Positions 10,522 through 22,500 of a stretch of 64,000 nucleotides of DNA are shown piece by piece (the first letter of the stretch is position 1; each line of letters opens with the position of its first letter). Location: positions 3,371,001-3,435,000 of the forward strand of contig OX438752.1 in NCBI GenBank assembly GCA_949316235.1, read 5' to 3'. This stretch comes from Oegoconia quadripuncta (Eukaryota > Arthropoda > Insecta > Lepidoptera > Autostichidae). Position numbers and translations under genes: made by a program. The notes below the pieces were generated by a model. It saw nothing but the letters and a program-made list of their open reading frames with translations. It did no database searches and was not told where the DNA came from.

Positions 10522-13500
10522 GTAAGTCAAAATACATTTATTCCCGACAAACAAAAATTCCCGAAAATTAAAACTCAATCCACATCACCTGGATGAGTGG
10601 AAGTCTACCACTGTACGTTTCTCAAGAAACTTCCTACCACGTACGACCACCCTGTGGAACAGACTTCCTGCAGCGCTATTCCCGAACGAGTACGACATTG
10701 GAACCTTCAAGAAAAAGCCTACAACTTCCTCAAAGGCCGGCAACGCATTTGTGACCCTTTTGGTGTTGCGGGTCTCCATGGGCGGCGGTGATTGCTTCCC
10801 ATCAGGTGACCCGCATGCTCGTTTGCCTATCGTTGTATGTATATTATCGTTATATATATAAAACAAACATTTATTCCGAGTCATGGATGTTTATATAAAT
10901 ATTTATGTATGTTTTTTTGTTATCTAGTATTCATAGCACAAGCTTTACTTAGTTTGGGACTTGATGAGTTAGTAGTGTTAGTGGGTCCCGATTTGTCGGA
11001 CCGCCAGTTCGGGATCGAATCGGCGGCGGTGGGGGGGGGGGGACGATTCTGGGCCTGGAGGTAGCGCCTCACAAGACCGAGGCGCTACGGTCCACGACCT
11101 CCGTCAAGGCCGGCAACCACCCAAAGTGCGATAGGTGGCGGGCGCGTTGCACCGCCTGTTACCTAACCTCGGCGAACCACGGGAGGAAGTTCGCCGCCTC
11201 TACGGTGGCGTCGTGCGATCCATGGCCCTCTACGGGGCCCTCGTCTGGTCCAATGACATGGCGGGGTCCTCCCGCTGCAGAGCTCTCCTTGGGAGCCTGC
11301 AGCGGCTGATGGCCATCCGGATCGTACGAAGCTACCGGACGATTTCGTTTGAGGTGGCGACGATCCTGGCGCGGAATCCACCCTTCTACATCCTGGCCGA
11401 CATGGACGCGGCGGTCTACGATCGCATCCGCTCTGTCGAACGGGATGCCGAGGGGGTCATGCCGGACCGAGCGCTCGAAATGCTAAGGCAGAACGCACAC
11501 CGACGGATGCTGATGCTCTGGCGGGAGCACCTTGTGATACAGGGCTGCGCCCGCCAACGCGCCGTCGGAGCCGTTCTGCCGAACTTCGAAGCATGGATGG
11601 GGAGGAAAGGCTGCGTCACCTACAGGCTGACTCAGATACTCACCGGAAACGGGTGCTTCGGTGAGTATCTGAGTCGAATCGGACGGGAGGAGACGGCACG
11701 GTGCCACCACTGCGCGTCCGACCAGGACTCCGCCCAGCACACGCTGGAGGACTGCCCGGCGTGGTAGTCCAAGCGTCGAAATCTGGTCGACCGGATCGGA
11801 CGAGGACTGTACCCGCCAGCATTAGTCGCGGCTATGCTGGCGAGCGAGGAGGGTTGGAGAGCAGCGGCCTCCTTCTGCGAAGCAGTCATGCTCGAGAAGG
11901 AGGCCGCAGAGCGGGATCGGGAGAGGGCCGATCCCGCTCGCAGGAGGCGACGTCGGGGGGGGGGGGGGGGCGGCAACGCTCGCTAGCCCTCCTGCACGAA
12001 GTCCAAGGGTCGCGGGCGGCTACGCGACCCGGGAGAAGATGACACCCCCCGTGGGACGGGCCTGCCCTAGTGAGGGGGGGCCACATAACCGTCTCGCCGT
12101 CCCCCAGGCGAGCGGTATGCAAAACGCATTTCCCCGCGTAAAAAAAAGGGGGCACCATTCTAATGCAGAAGTATGGTGTACTCGTTAGCTCGCGTTTTAT
12201 CATTCTAGTACGATCTAGTTACCTGTTAGGTATGACGATTGCACAGTCTGATATGTTGTTTCCAGGCCTGCAGATTACAAATTAAGTTTTCTCATCAACT
12301 CGTGAAGGTTTTTGGGTATTTTTTAAATTTGGTTACAGCGTTACAGAAATATACTTACAAAAGTACTATCGAAAAATATTCATCATTTGCTGAGAAAACC
12401 TAATTTGTAGGGCTGTAATTGGGTCGCCTAATTGTGTTTTATTGTTATCATCAAAAATTATTGTAAATTATTTTGCGCAATAAAGAGTATTTGTAAAGCG
12501 TTGCGTTGCATTGCGTTGCGTTGCGTTGCGTTGCATTGCATTGCATTGTATTGTATTGTATAAATATATTTGTATGATGAGTATGTACACGTATACCCAG
12601 TGGCGTGCACAGCGTTTTGTCACCGGGTGGGTAGAATGATACAATTTGTTATTAAATGATAAAAAAATAAGAACAGTTTGCCTCGTCTGAAAGTCATGGA
12701 TTTTATGACGCGCCGCAGTTCGTATGATTGAATAAAAATACATGGGACATTATAAAACCTTGTCTAGAACGTCAGTGGATGCCATTTAGCGTTGAATAGC
12801 AAACATAAAATATATAATGAGAACAGTTTGTCGCCTCAACAGTTGATCAAAAGGTCAAAACCGATGCAATGAAGACACGAAATTATAAAGACCTCCGACT
12901 GCAAGAAAATTAATTTATATGGTACGATATTGCTTGAGAAAACAAACACTAATCAATAAATAAGATATTTGACATATAACAGGACCTTATTTTTCTGGTT
13001 TCGGCAGATACGTAGACCTAAAAATAAGCGTTTATTGCATATATTTATTTCGCACACATATACGTTTTTTATTTTTGCTATTTTAAGTATTGGTATTATG
13101 TTTAAGTAGGTATATTTGTCTATCTATTTAAGTGTATGATATGTTATGTTTAAGTAAGTATATTTGTCTATCGATGTATGTAAGTATATGAAATCTATTC
13201 ACGTAGTTTGTATCTACATCCCTATTTAATACCGCACAATCTGCCTATTTCAAATGTACTGTCCTTATACCCAAAGGTAGCCTGGAAGAGTTAGTGATAA
13301 GGTCGTCAAATTGTACGTTCTACTCCTACCACTTTCTGTAACTGTATTTTCTTTTCTGTGGTACAATAAAATGTATTAGTATTTGTGCACTGTGTATCAC
13401 GTTATACCAACCTATATTCATAAATGAATTTTAGATTATGATGTTAAACATTTTGCAGATGCAACATTGGGTTAATAGCCAGCAGATTACAAAATATCCA

Positions 13501-16500
13501 AGCCATGGAGCCATTCAAAAGGGCAGCACCAATCCATTCCTCGTTGACCACACCTTTAAATTCGGACAGTTAATCTGCGAGCAAATTATAGAATTAGTAA
13601 GCATCAATATGACTGTATATATTAAGTAAGTTCATTGCTACTTCAACTAAACATACTCTAAATTAGAGATGTTGCGAATATCGTGCTAGTGAATGCAAAT
13701 GCGAATGCGTGTATTTCAAAACCTAAAGTGCTAAAGTGAGTGTGAATGCGGATGCGAATGTGGGATCAGTATAAAAGGTTACATAAAAGTATGCAAGATT
13801 TTATGAGAGTCGAATAAAAAAGTTCTATTTTTCATACTTCAATAATAACATTAGACCTCCTTAGGGAACATAATTGGTACAAAAGAATGTAATTATAATT
13901 TGGCTGGCGATTGAAACAGGGAGATCGATCGATAAATCTTGCTCGCCACGCTTGCCACGCATTCGCATACCCATTCGCAATATATTTGAAAGTTGCGAAT
14001 GGGGATGCGAATGCAACTACAAAAACATTACATAAAGATTACAGATCATTTATATTTGTTTATTCCGTGGAAACCTTATACATGCATACATACCTAATGT
14101 CACGCCTAATTCCCGTGGGGTAGGCAGAGACCACAGACTTCCACTTGCTAGGATCCTGACCCAACTATTTTGCTTCATTCACTCTCATCATCATGAACAA
14201 CCTTGTTCATTAATGCACTTCGGTTTAGGGTATTTTTGACTTGGCCTTTATTTAAGTCGTCTCCGATTTGATCATGGTACATTCGCCGTGGTCTCTCCCT
14301 ACCAACACTATCATCCACATTCGCTTTTATATCTCTTTCATAAATCCTCTCCACATTTCCGTACCATCTTAGCATACCTTTTTCAGTCTGTGTCACTACG
14401 TCGTCACACTTCTTAACTCCATAATTACACTATTCCTGATTCTATCTTTCAAAGTCACCCCACTTATACTTCTCAATGATCTAATTTCCCACTGCATTAA
14501 TTCTACTTTCATTCGTCTTCTGCCATACCCAGCATTCACTCCCATAAATCAGTGTTGGAAGTGGTTCAGTGTGAAGCACCCCGCCATGAACAGCCAGACG
14601 AGTGGACACATTCTGGCTTGCTTGTTCCACTTTTTCTCCATCTATCAAAATACTGCACTCAGTTATAGATACACCTCTCTCAAAATATCATACCTTTCGT
14701 TTTACTCACGTTGACTTTCATTCCTTTTTCCTTCAAAGCTGTATTGATAAGTGTTTTCACCAAATCCGTTCATCTGTTTCGCCTTGATTGAGCAACAAAC
14801 AAACATCCAAACTTTCGCATTTATAATTTTTCGCTTCGCCTGCGTGGAAGAACTTTATCGCGGAAATTTGTTTATCCCGCGGGAACAACTCACATTATCG
14901 GGATAAAAAGTATCCTATGTTTTAATCCAGGGAATATTCCACCGATATACAAAATTTCAGTCAAATCCGTTCATCCGTTTCGCCGTGATTGAGCAACTAA
15001 CGAACTAACAAACAGACAAATTTCCAAACTTTAGCATTTATAATATTAGTTAAATTTAGAATATATCAGATTAAGAAACTTATATAGTAAAGTTTGCCAT
15101 TAACTAATATAGTTAAAATGAACTAATGTTTTAAAATTGAATCATTCAGAATTTACACTTCTCCAACTATTTATTTATTTATTTACATAGAATCAACAGC
15201 ATTCAATCTTATGCCAATACATAATACCAAACTTATGCCAATTAGTGATTCTTATTATGTTACCGACAGTGGTTATCGTTATAATTGAGTGGGTAACGTT
15301 TTAATTATATTACAAGAAAATTGGTACTTTTACATTATTGCTATTATATAGGTATCAATAAAACAATCCTCAGTAATATACGAGTCGTTATGTTAGTGAG
15401 TCCAAATTGCATAGTGTTAAAAGTGGAACTAAAGGAATTAAGTAATTTTATGCCAAGTAAAAATGTCAAAAATGTCAAAACTATAGAACTATGTAACATT
15501 TAACTAATAAATATAATGATGAATACAATAAGTTGTCGCATGTGTACAAATTAACGACTTCGATTGTAGTATATGTGTATGTGTGTGTGTGTGTACGTGT
15601 TTGTTATCAATAGAATATATACAAATTGAAGCATTAGAACGTATAGTGAATAATAATATATAATATGTCATGATAACTATAACTAAATGAATAGATCGAA
15701 AACATAGCAACATACAATTAAAAAACTAGATAAAATATTATCTGTGCTACTTTGCTATTTTGATTGCAGTATGCTGTTTGAAAATTGATATTTTGTTTGA
15801 CAGAATATGTCACAGTCAACGAAGAGCTTATTGTACGTGCGTGGTAGACGCTATCTCACACTGTTGGCCGCGTAATTGGTCAGGGCTATGGGTACATAAA
15901 ACAGTTGCGTATGCCGAGTACGCCTGTCAGGCACACACAGACACAGGAGCCGATCGACGAGGGCCAGACAATCGACTATGCCAGAGCAAACGCCATGCAA
16001 CAGCACCATATCGCGTAGAGACGGAGTTAAGATACTCTGAAAATTTCATTTGGACGCGCTCTATTGCATACTCATATATTACGTACTGGGGGTTCCATAT
16101 TGGAGAACAATATTCCAACACGCTGCGAACATATGCAAAATAAAGCACCTTTATGCAAGACGTGTCCGTAAAGCGCCTACCACACTACATTTACAAAACT
16201 ATAATTATATATTTGTTTTTTTTTCAGCGAAAATGATCAGATTGCTCTCGTAGTCAATTCTTCGTCGGACGAGATTGTCCCAGCACACGACATCAGGTGC
16301 TTCACTGACTCGCGAATATTTTTCCCAACTGAAGTCGATATTACGAGTACCGCCAGAAATGAGTTTACCCTCCAAAATCATGGAACCAACGGTTACTATT
16401 GGTGTGTCATTGCAAACTCCACTCACTATAAATTTTCGGAATCAAACAAGACACTGTATATCAGTGACAAGGAGTCTCTAACGAATTACTACACAGTGAA

Positions 16501-19500
16501 AATCCGTTGTGTCAATCCTGATTCTTGTTTGAAGTTTACTCTAGAAAAAATGGGCAAGAACGTGGCAGGATACCTTTTGTACGAAAATCTGATGCAGAAT
16601 ACTCTTGCATTTCGGAGCGAGCTTCAACAGAAACTGGAACTAGAATTGGCATTAAAGGCTTCAGTGAGAGAAGATCATGTGAATCTATTTATAGAGACGC
16701 ACCCTGGGTTGGTCTTTGAACTAGTTCCCTATTTAAGTCTTAAGAAATTTATTTTAATGGACGTGATAATTCAGGTGCAGTTAAGTCCGGATATAATGCC
16801 GGTGGGCCCCGGCCGTTGGGTGGATATCCAGGTGGAGTACATGAAACCAGCTTACTATTGCGATTTCCCTACTTTATCTACACCGTCCATCCTCAAAGAT
16901 ATGGATGATAAACCGCAATTCCTTGAATTAGGTAAGTTTACAAATCTGAAAATCTCATCAGTTTGCATTTCATTGATGCAAACAGTGAATTTTAGGGCGA
17001 CAATTTACAAAAAAGAAATTAAGCTTCCCACGATAATAATAGAACACGTTATTCACGAAACATGTAATTCCCTCACGAAATCCGCTACCGTTTCTCCTTC
17101 TTTCTGAATTCTGGAATTAAATTTTACTCTCTCATACACCACGTTTCTTTTGGGTTTGAAGTACTTGTCTAAGCCAGCCAATACTCCATCATAATCCTTG
17201 CAATGTTCTAGCTTTAATTGTTTTAACAATTGTTCCGCTTTTTCGCCCAAACAGTAAATAAGTAAATTTATTTTGTCCTCTTCCTTCTTTGTATCATTTT
17301 TAGTTATAACTAAATATCTTTGGAATCTTGTCCGCCATTTATCCCAATTTTCTGGCTCTTGAAAATTGAATTCGCTGGGAATTTTTACAACGACGGGGGC
17401 CGCTTTCACGCCCGCTTCTTCTTGCGACATGTTTTTCTGCCACCGCTGTCACCATGTACTGGTGCAAAATAATAATTCAACTTAACCTACCTAACTTAAC
17501 ATACCTAAAGTACCTTTATTGTAAGAACACAATACAAAACTCAGATCTCTCAAAACAATCGCTCCCCCACCATAGACCAACCAAAAAGTCACACACACTT
17601 TCCACAGACAATCAAGGCAACGCCCATAGATTATAAAACTATAATACTACCACAACATCCCCTCTTTTAAGATAATGAAATTAACAAAAACAAAATATAA
17701 TATTATTATTATCTTTTGAAATTACCATGCTAAAAAATTACAATCATAATCTTCTAAATACCTGGGTGGAACTCTTATTCTCTCTGGCCTCTGCCTAATT
17801 ACCTCCTGGTTTGGATCTCTAAATTCAACCTCATCAGAATTATCTTCATCATCATTACTACCCTGATCAGTTACAATTGTAACATAATCTTCATTAGACC
17901 CATTTCCCTCCTTTTCAAGACCTACCCTATTTCTATTCTCATTACTTTTATTACTATTTTGACTACCCATATCCTCCTCGCTATCTTTAGCTTCCTGGAA
18001 AGGCGCTGGAACCAAATGCCATCTATTTCTTCTATAATTTACTCCTTTGACTTGTACAAAGTATGACCTGGGTTCCTTCGCCTTTCTCACAATAGTGCCA
18101 TATGAACGCAAGTCAATAACCCATACCCTATCTCCTACTTCTAATTCTTTTAGCATAACCACTCTATGTCTCTTATTATAATTTTTTGCCATTTTTTCCC
18201 TGCTATCAATTCTTTTTGACAGGAAATTATCTTGCATATCTAGCTTTACATTTAAATTCTCAGGATAAACTGGCAAAATTTCTCTTATTTTCCTATTAAA
18301 CATAAGCTCACTAGGACTATAACCAGTCTCCAATGGGGTGTTTCTGTAACTTAACAAGGCTAAATAAATATCATTATTCTTCTTGAGTAAATTCTTTGCT
18401 ATTTTAACTCCCGCCTCTGCACACCCATTACTCTGAGAGAAATATGGACTACTGGTAATGTGAACAAAATTATATTCTTTAGCAAACTGCTCAAATTTAC
18501 TTTTAAATTGTGTACCACAATCTGTTCTCACCACTTCTGGTATGCCATAGCGAGCAAATGTTTCCTTACAACACCTTATTAAAGAAGTTTCAGTTAAATC
18601 AAGTAGTTTAAATATTTCAATAAATCTTGAATAATAATCTATAATAACAACATACCAATTACCTTCATATTTAAACAAATCAATACCAATCTTTTGCCAA
18701 GCTCTTGAAGGCATGGCCTCTAGAAGCATAGGCTCTCTACTATTAATTCTCTCTTGAACACATTCTGGACAATTTTCAACCAAAACTTTTATTTGAGATG
18801 ACAACCCTAACCACCAAACAGATTGCTTAGCTCTTTCTCTGCATTTGGTAATGCCTAGATGACCCTTATGAATATCGTCCAAAATATGTCTTTGCAAACT
18901 TGATGGTATAACTAACCGACTATTATAAAGTAAAAATCCCTCTTGCATACAAAAATTATGTCTATATTGGTAATAATCTTTTAATTCCGGAGGTACCTTA
19001 GATCTTATAGGCCAACCCTTTTCTGTATATGAAACTAAATGTTGACAAATTTCACATTTTTGCTGTTCCAATTTTATCTTACTTAACTTGCTATCTTCTA
19101 TACAGCTTTTTGTAACCATGTTAATACACATTTCTTTAGTTTCACTCTCAGTATAGGATAAGGGCGCCCTTGACAATGCATCAGCTACAACTAAAGTCTT
19201 TCCTGGAACATAAACAACCTCATATGAATATCTCATTAACTGTAACCTCTAACTTTTAATGGGTTCCCATCTGGACCACGAATTATCTCTTTACAAGGCC
19301 ACATTTTACATTTATTATGTATCAGCGAACTGGGAATGGCTACTATATCTGCTCCAGTATCAATTAAAAACTTTAATACCTTGCTAGTCCCTCCTAGGCT
19401 TGTATCTACATCCACTTGAAACTCCTCTCCTGCTTCTGTCATATTAACCCTCTTGTTATCTCTGCAGCACTTGGCGAAGTGTCCGGTCTTGTTACACTTG

Positions 19501-22500
19501 TAGCATGACACCATTGCAGCGGGACATTTTTCTTTAGGATGAATACCCACTTTCCCGCACCACCAACACTTCTTTCTTGCAAAACCAGCCTTCTGCTTTT
19601 CCATCTTGTTTAATTGAAAATTCTCACTTGGCTTATACTTCTCCTGAAACTGGAGTGCCTGTTCTGCTTGTTTACATATATTTATTGCCTCTTCTAATTT
19701 TAATTCAGACTTCAGCTGCATTTTTTCACTCGTCTTTTGGTCTCTTATACCTACTATCAATCTGTCTCTTATTAATTCCTCCTGTAGCTCACCATATGCG
19801 CATCCTTCGGCCAAAACATGTAATTCCCTCACGAAATCCGCTACCGTTTCTCCTTCTTTCTGAATTCTGGAATTAAATTTTACTCTCTCATACACCACGT
19901 TTCTTTTGGGTTTGAAGTACTTGTCTAAGCCAGCCAATACTCCATCATAATCCTTGCAATGTTCTAGCTTTAATTGTTTTAACAATTGTTCCGCTTTTTC
20001 GCCCAAACAGTAAATAAGTAAATTTATTTTGTCCTCTTCCTTCTTTGTATCATTTTTAGTTATAACTAAATATCTTTGGAATCTTGTCCGCCATTTATCC
20101 CAATTTTCTGGCTCTTGAAAATTGAATTCGCTGGGAATTTTTACAACGACGGGGGCCGCTTTCACGCCCGCTTCTTCTTGCGACATGTTTTTCTGCCACC
20201 GCTGTCACCATGTACTGGTGCAAAATAATAATTCAACTTAACCTACCTAACTTAACATACCTAAAGTACCTTTATTGTAAGAACACAATACAAAACTCAG
20301 ATCTCTCAAAACAATCGCTCCCCCACCATAGACCAACCAAAAAGTCACACACACTTTCCACAGACAATCAAGGCAACGCCCATAGATTATAAAACTATAA
20401 TACTACCACAACAATTATAATCTGTGGTTTATGTATTCACTCTTCATTCACAGCACTCATTATAATCTGTGGTTTATGTATTCATAAAACAACAAAAGTA
20501 CAATATTTATTTATTCAGAAAATAGTGCTACTTAAATTCTAGCAAGGGAGCCAATTACTTCTGTAGAATGTAAGATAGGCTAGCAAAGATTCCTAGTATT
20601 AATTAAAGTACAGGGATTATTTTAATAGTAAAGGCATACAGTGAAAGTACTACTACTAGTAAAGTAAAAAAGAAATGAGGATAATAGTCTGCCCATCATC
20701 AAATTGATCAGCCAGCTACAAAGGTATATCAGTGGGTAGGTTTGCAAAGAATAGAGTCCAATGAGTCCAAGACTGCTTATGGACAGTAGGGTTCCCACCT
20801 TAAAACTCAAGTTTTAAAATTTTACATCAACTAAGTGGGTCATGTGTTTCAAAAGTGTACAGTACAAACGTCACAAGAGGTCTTAGTGATTCTGAGGTTC
20901 CGGCTAACTCTGCTTAAGGAATTACAGCCGTGAAACTATGATGATGAATAAATTAATTCAATTACATTAATTTGTATCGATTATACTGATCATCTTAAAT
21001 TACTGCAATCTCTATGTATGTTTGGGTGTTAGCCGAAATAGTTCGGAATAATATACAACTTTAGAAACGATAAATGTTATTATAATTAATTATGCTAGAT
21101 GAATGATGAGAGCGCGTCGTTTACTTGCTACCTATAAACGCGAACTGATTAATAAAACGTGATATCGGCGTAAATAGCCGAATATGCATTTTACTCACGG
21201 TAAGGAACAAGTCGATGGATCGTTTTACCGCGTCATCGGCCTTATACCATTGTAATAGAGCGCATGACCGCTCATTCACTATTATGATGCCTATTGTACG
21301 TGCTAGCCTACAATGTACAAACCAATCATCCTAAAAGTATCACATGGGCTAAAGTGTTACCTCCAAAAATTTTTACTTTTCTTATTTTCCTTACCTTTTT
21401 ATTATTTTAATGAAGTGTTTACGTTTTATTTTCCTTTATAAAAAGAAAAAAAAAATCCAAATAGAAAAAAAATCGAATAAAAATTGTCTTAGCCGGATTC
21501 GAAAATCGTGTCTTTTCGAAAGACGTTACCTAAGCACTCGTGTCGCTTGCCACTAGACCACGATATCAATTAGCAGAGCTGACGAAATTTTCTTACTCAT
21601 TTATATGTGACATATTATTATGGATTTGGTTTGAGTGTTGATATTGTATGAATACTTCCAAATAGATGGTGGTAGAGTGCTTCGGTCCATACGGTCCATA
21701 TAATACTTTTAGGGAGATTCGTCTGTACGTATAGAAAAAAATATTTACAATAATAATGTTCACTGGAAAATCGAATATGCTAACCGTACTACACGTATTT
21801 ACTACTTATTACTGGCGAGCGCGATCTATCTCGGAAAAACACACAGGCGATTGCGGGGCCCCGCACGCCTGCTCTCGTCCTACCCTTGCTTCACCCCCGT
21901 GAAAAAGTAGATTTCCTGAACTGCCTCGCCTTAAGTGTAACAAAATACGGCGTCGGAAAATACCATCTAGCGGAGACTAGCAAAGTGTGCTCCTTAGGCA
22001 CTAGTACCACCAAGGGCGAGGAAGCGATTAGCTATCGACTATTTTCTCGCTCAAGAAACGAACAAAAGATAAAGATCCCGTGTCGGTAAAAAGAGAGATA
22101 TATTTATAGTTCATCGCTGGCTGTTCCACTCATGTCCTCAGATTAAGAAGGCAGAATAGATGATGTATATATAAGTTAGTGTTAGATATTAGCACGTAGG
22201 TACGTTAGTATATAAGAAACTGTAACCCAATCGAATAGAGGTATATTACTACAGCGTTGTTATGCTAAATTGGTATATTTTAGTTATTTCTACAGTCTGG
22301 GTGTTTAGAGGGGCAGTCGTCAATTTCTTACGGTATCTTGCTGTGGGGAAATGCCGCGGATATAAATACAATTTTTGTTTTACAAAAACGAGCCGTTAGC
22401 GCAATTTATCAATTGAGACCTGCAGTGTCACTTAGAGATAGATTTAAAGGGTATAATTGTAACTTTTGCGTCAGAGTACAGTTTTGAAAATCTAATATAT

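Larger units (their letters stand above)
17058..20413 (-). mobile_element. Ty3/gypsy element (Mag-like) lacking RT and RNase H, plus a partial second gag
   Basis: Antisense in intron 3, its low end starting 127 nt after exon 3. On the minus strand: 5' LTR (20413-20211), gag-protease ORF (20186-19236), integrase ORF (19236-17722), purine tract, 3' LTR (17657-17455), then a second gag start (17430-17058) cut off abruptly. The 598 bp at 17058-17657 look identical to 19814-20413, implying a recent LTR-mediated event. Protease runs into the last codons of RNase H with no RT between, so the copy cannot reverse-transcribe itself. The integrase and gag types fit the Mag lineage; that call is from memory. 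Confidence 0.88.

Noticed and set aside
11163..12203. Several arginine/serine-rich minus-strand ORFs
   Set aside because: Shadows in the GC-rich R1-like LINE; the + strand carries the recognisable RT C-terminus.
15760..16143. A 127-codon ORF that could be a receptor exon with a hormone-receptor-like motif (CWPRNW ... C)
   Set aside because: Exon 2 ending at 13625 joins exon 3 at 16228 in perfect phase without it; no acceptor/donor pair gives a frame-compatible exon here, and part of it overlaps an antisense LINE RT fragment.
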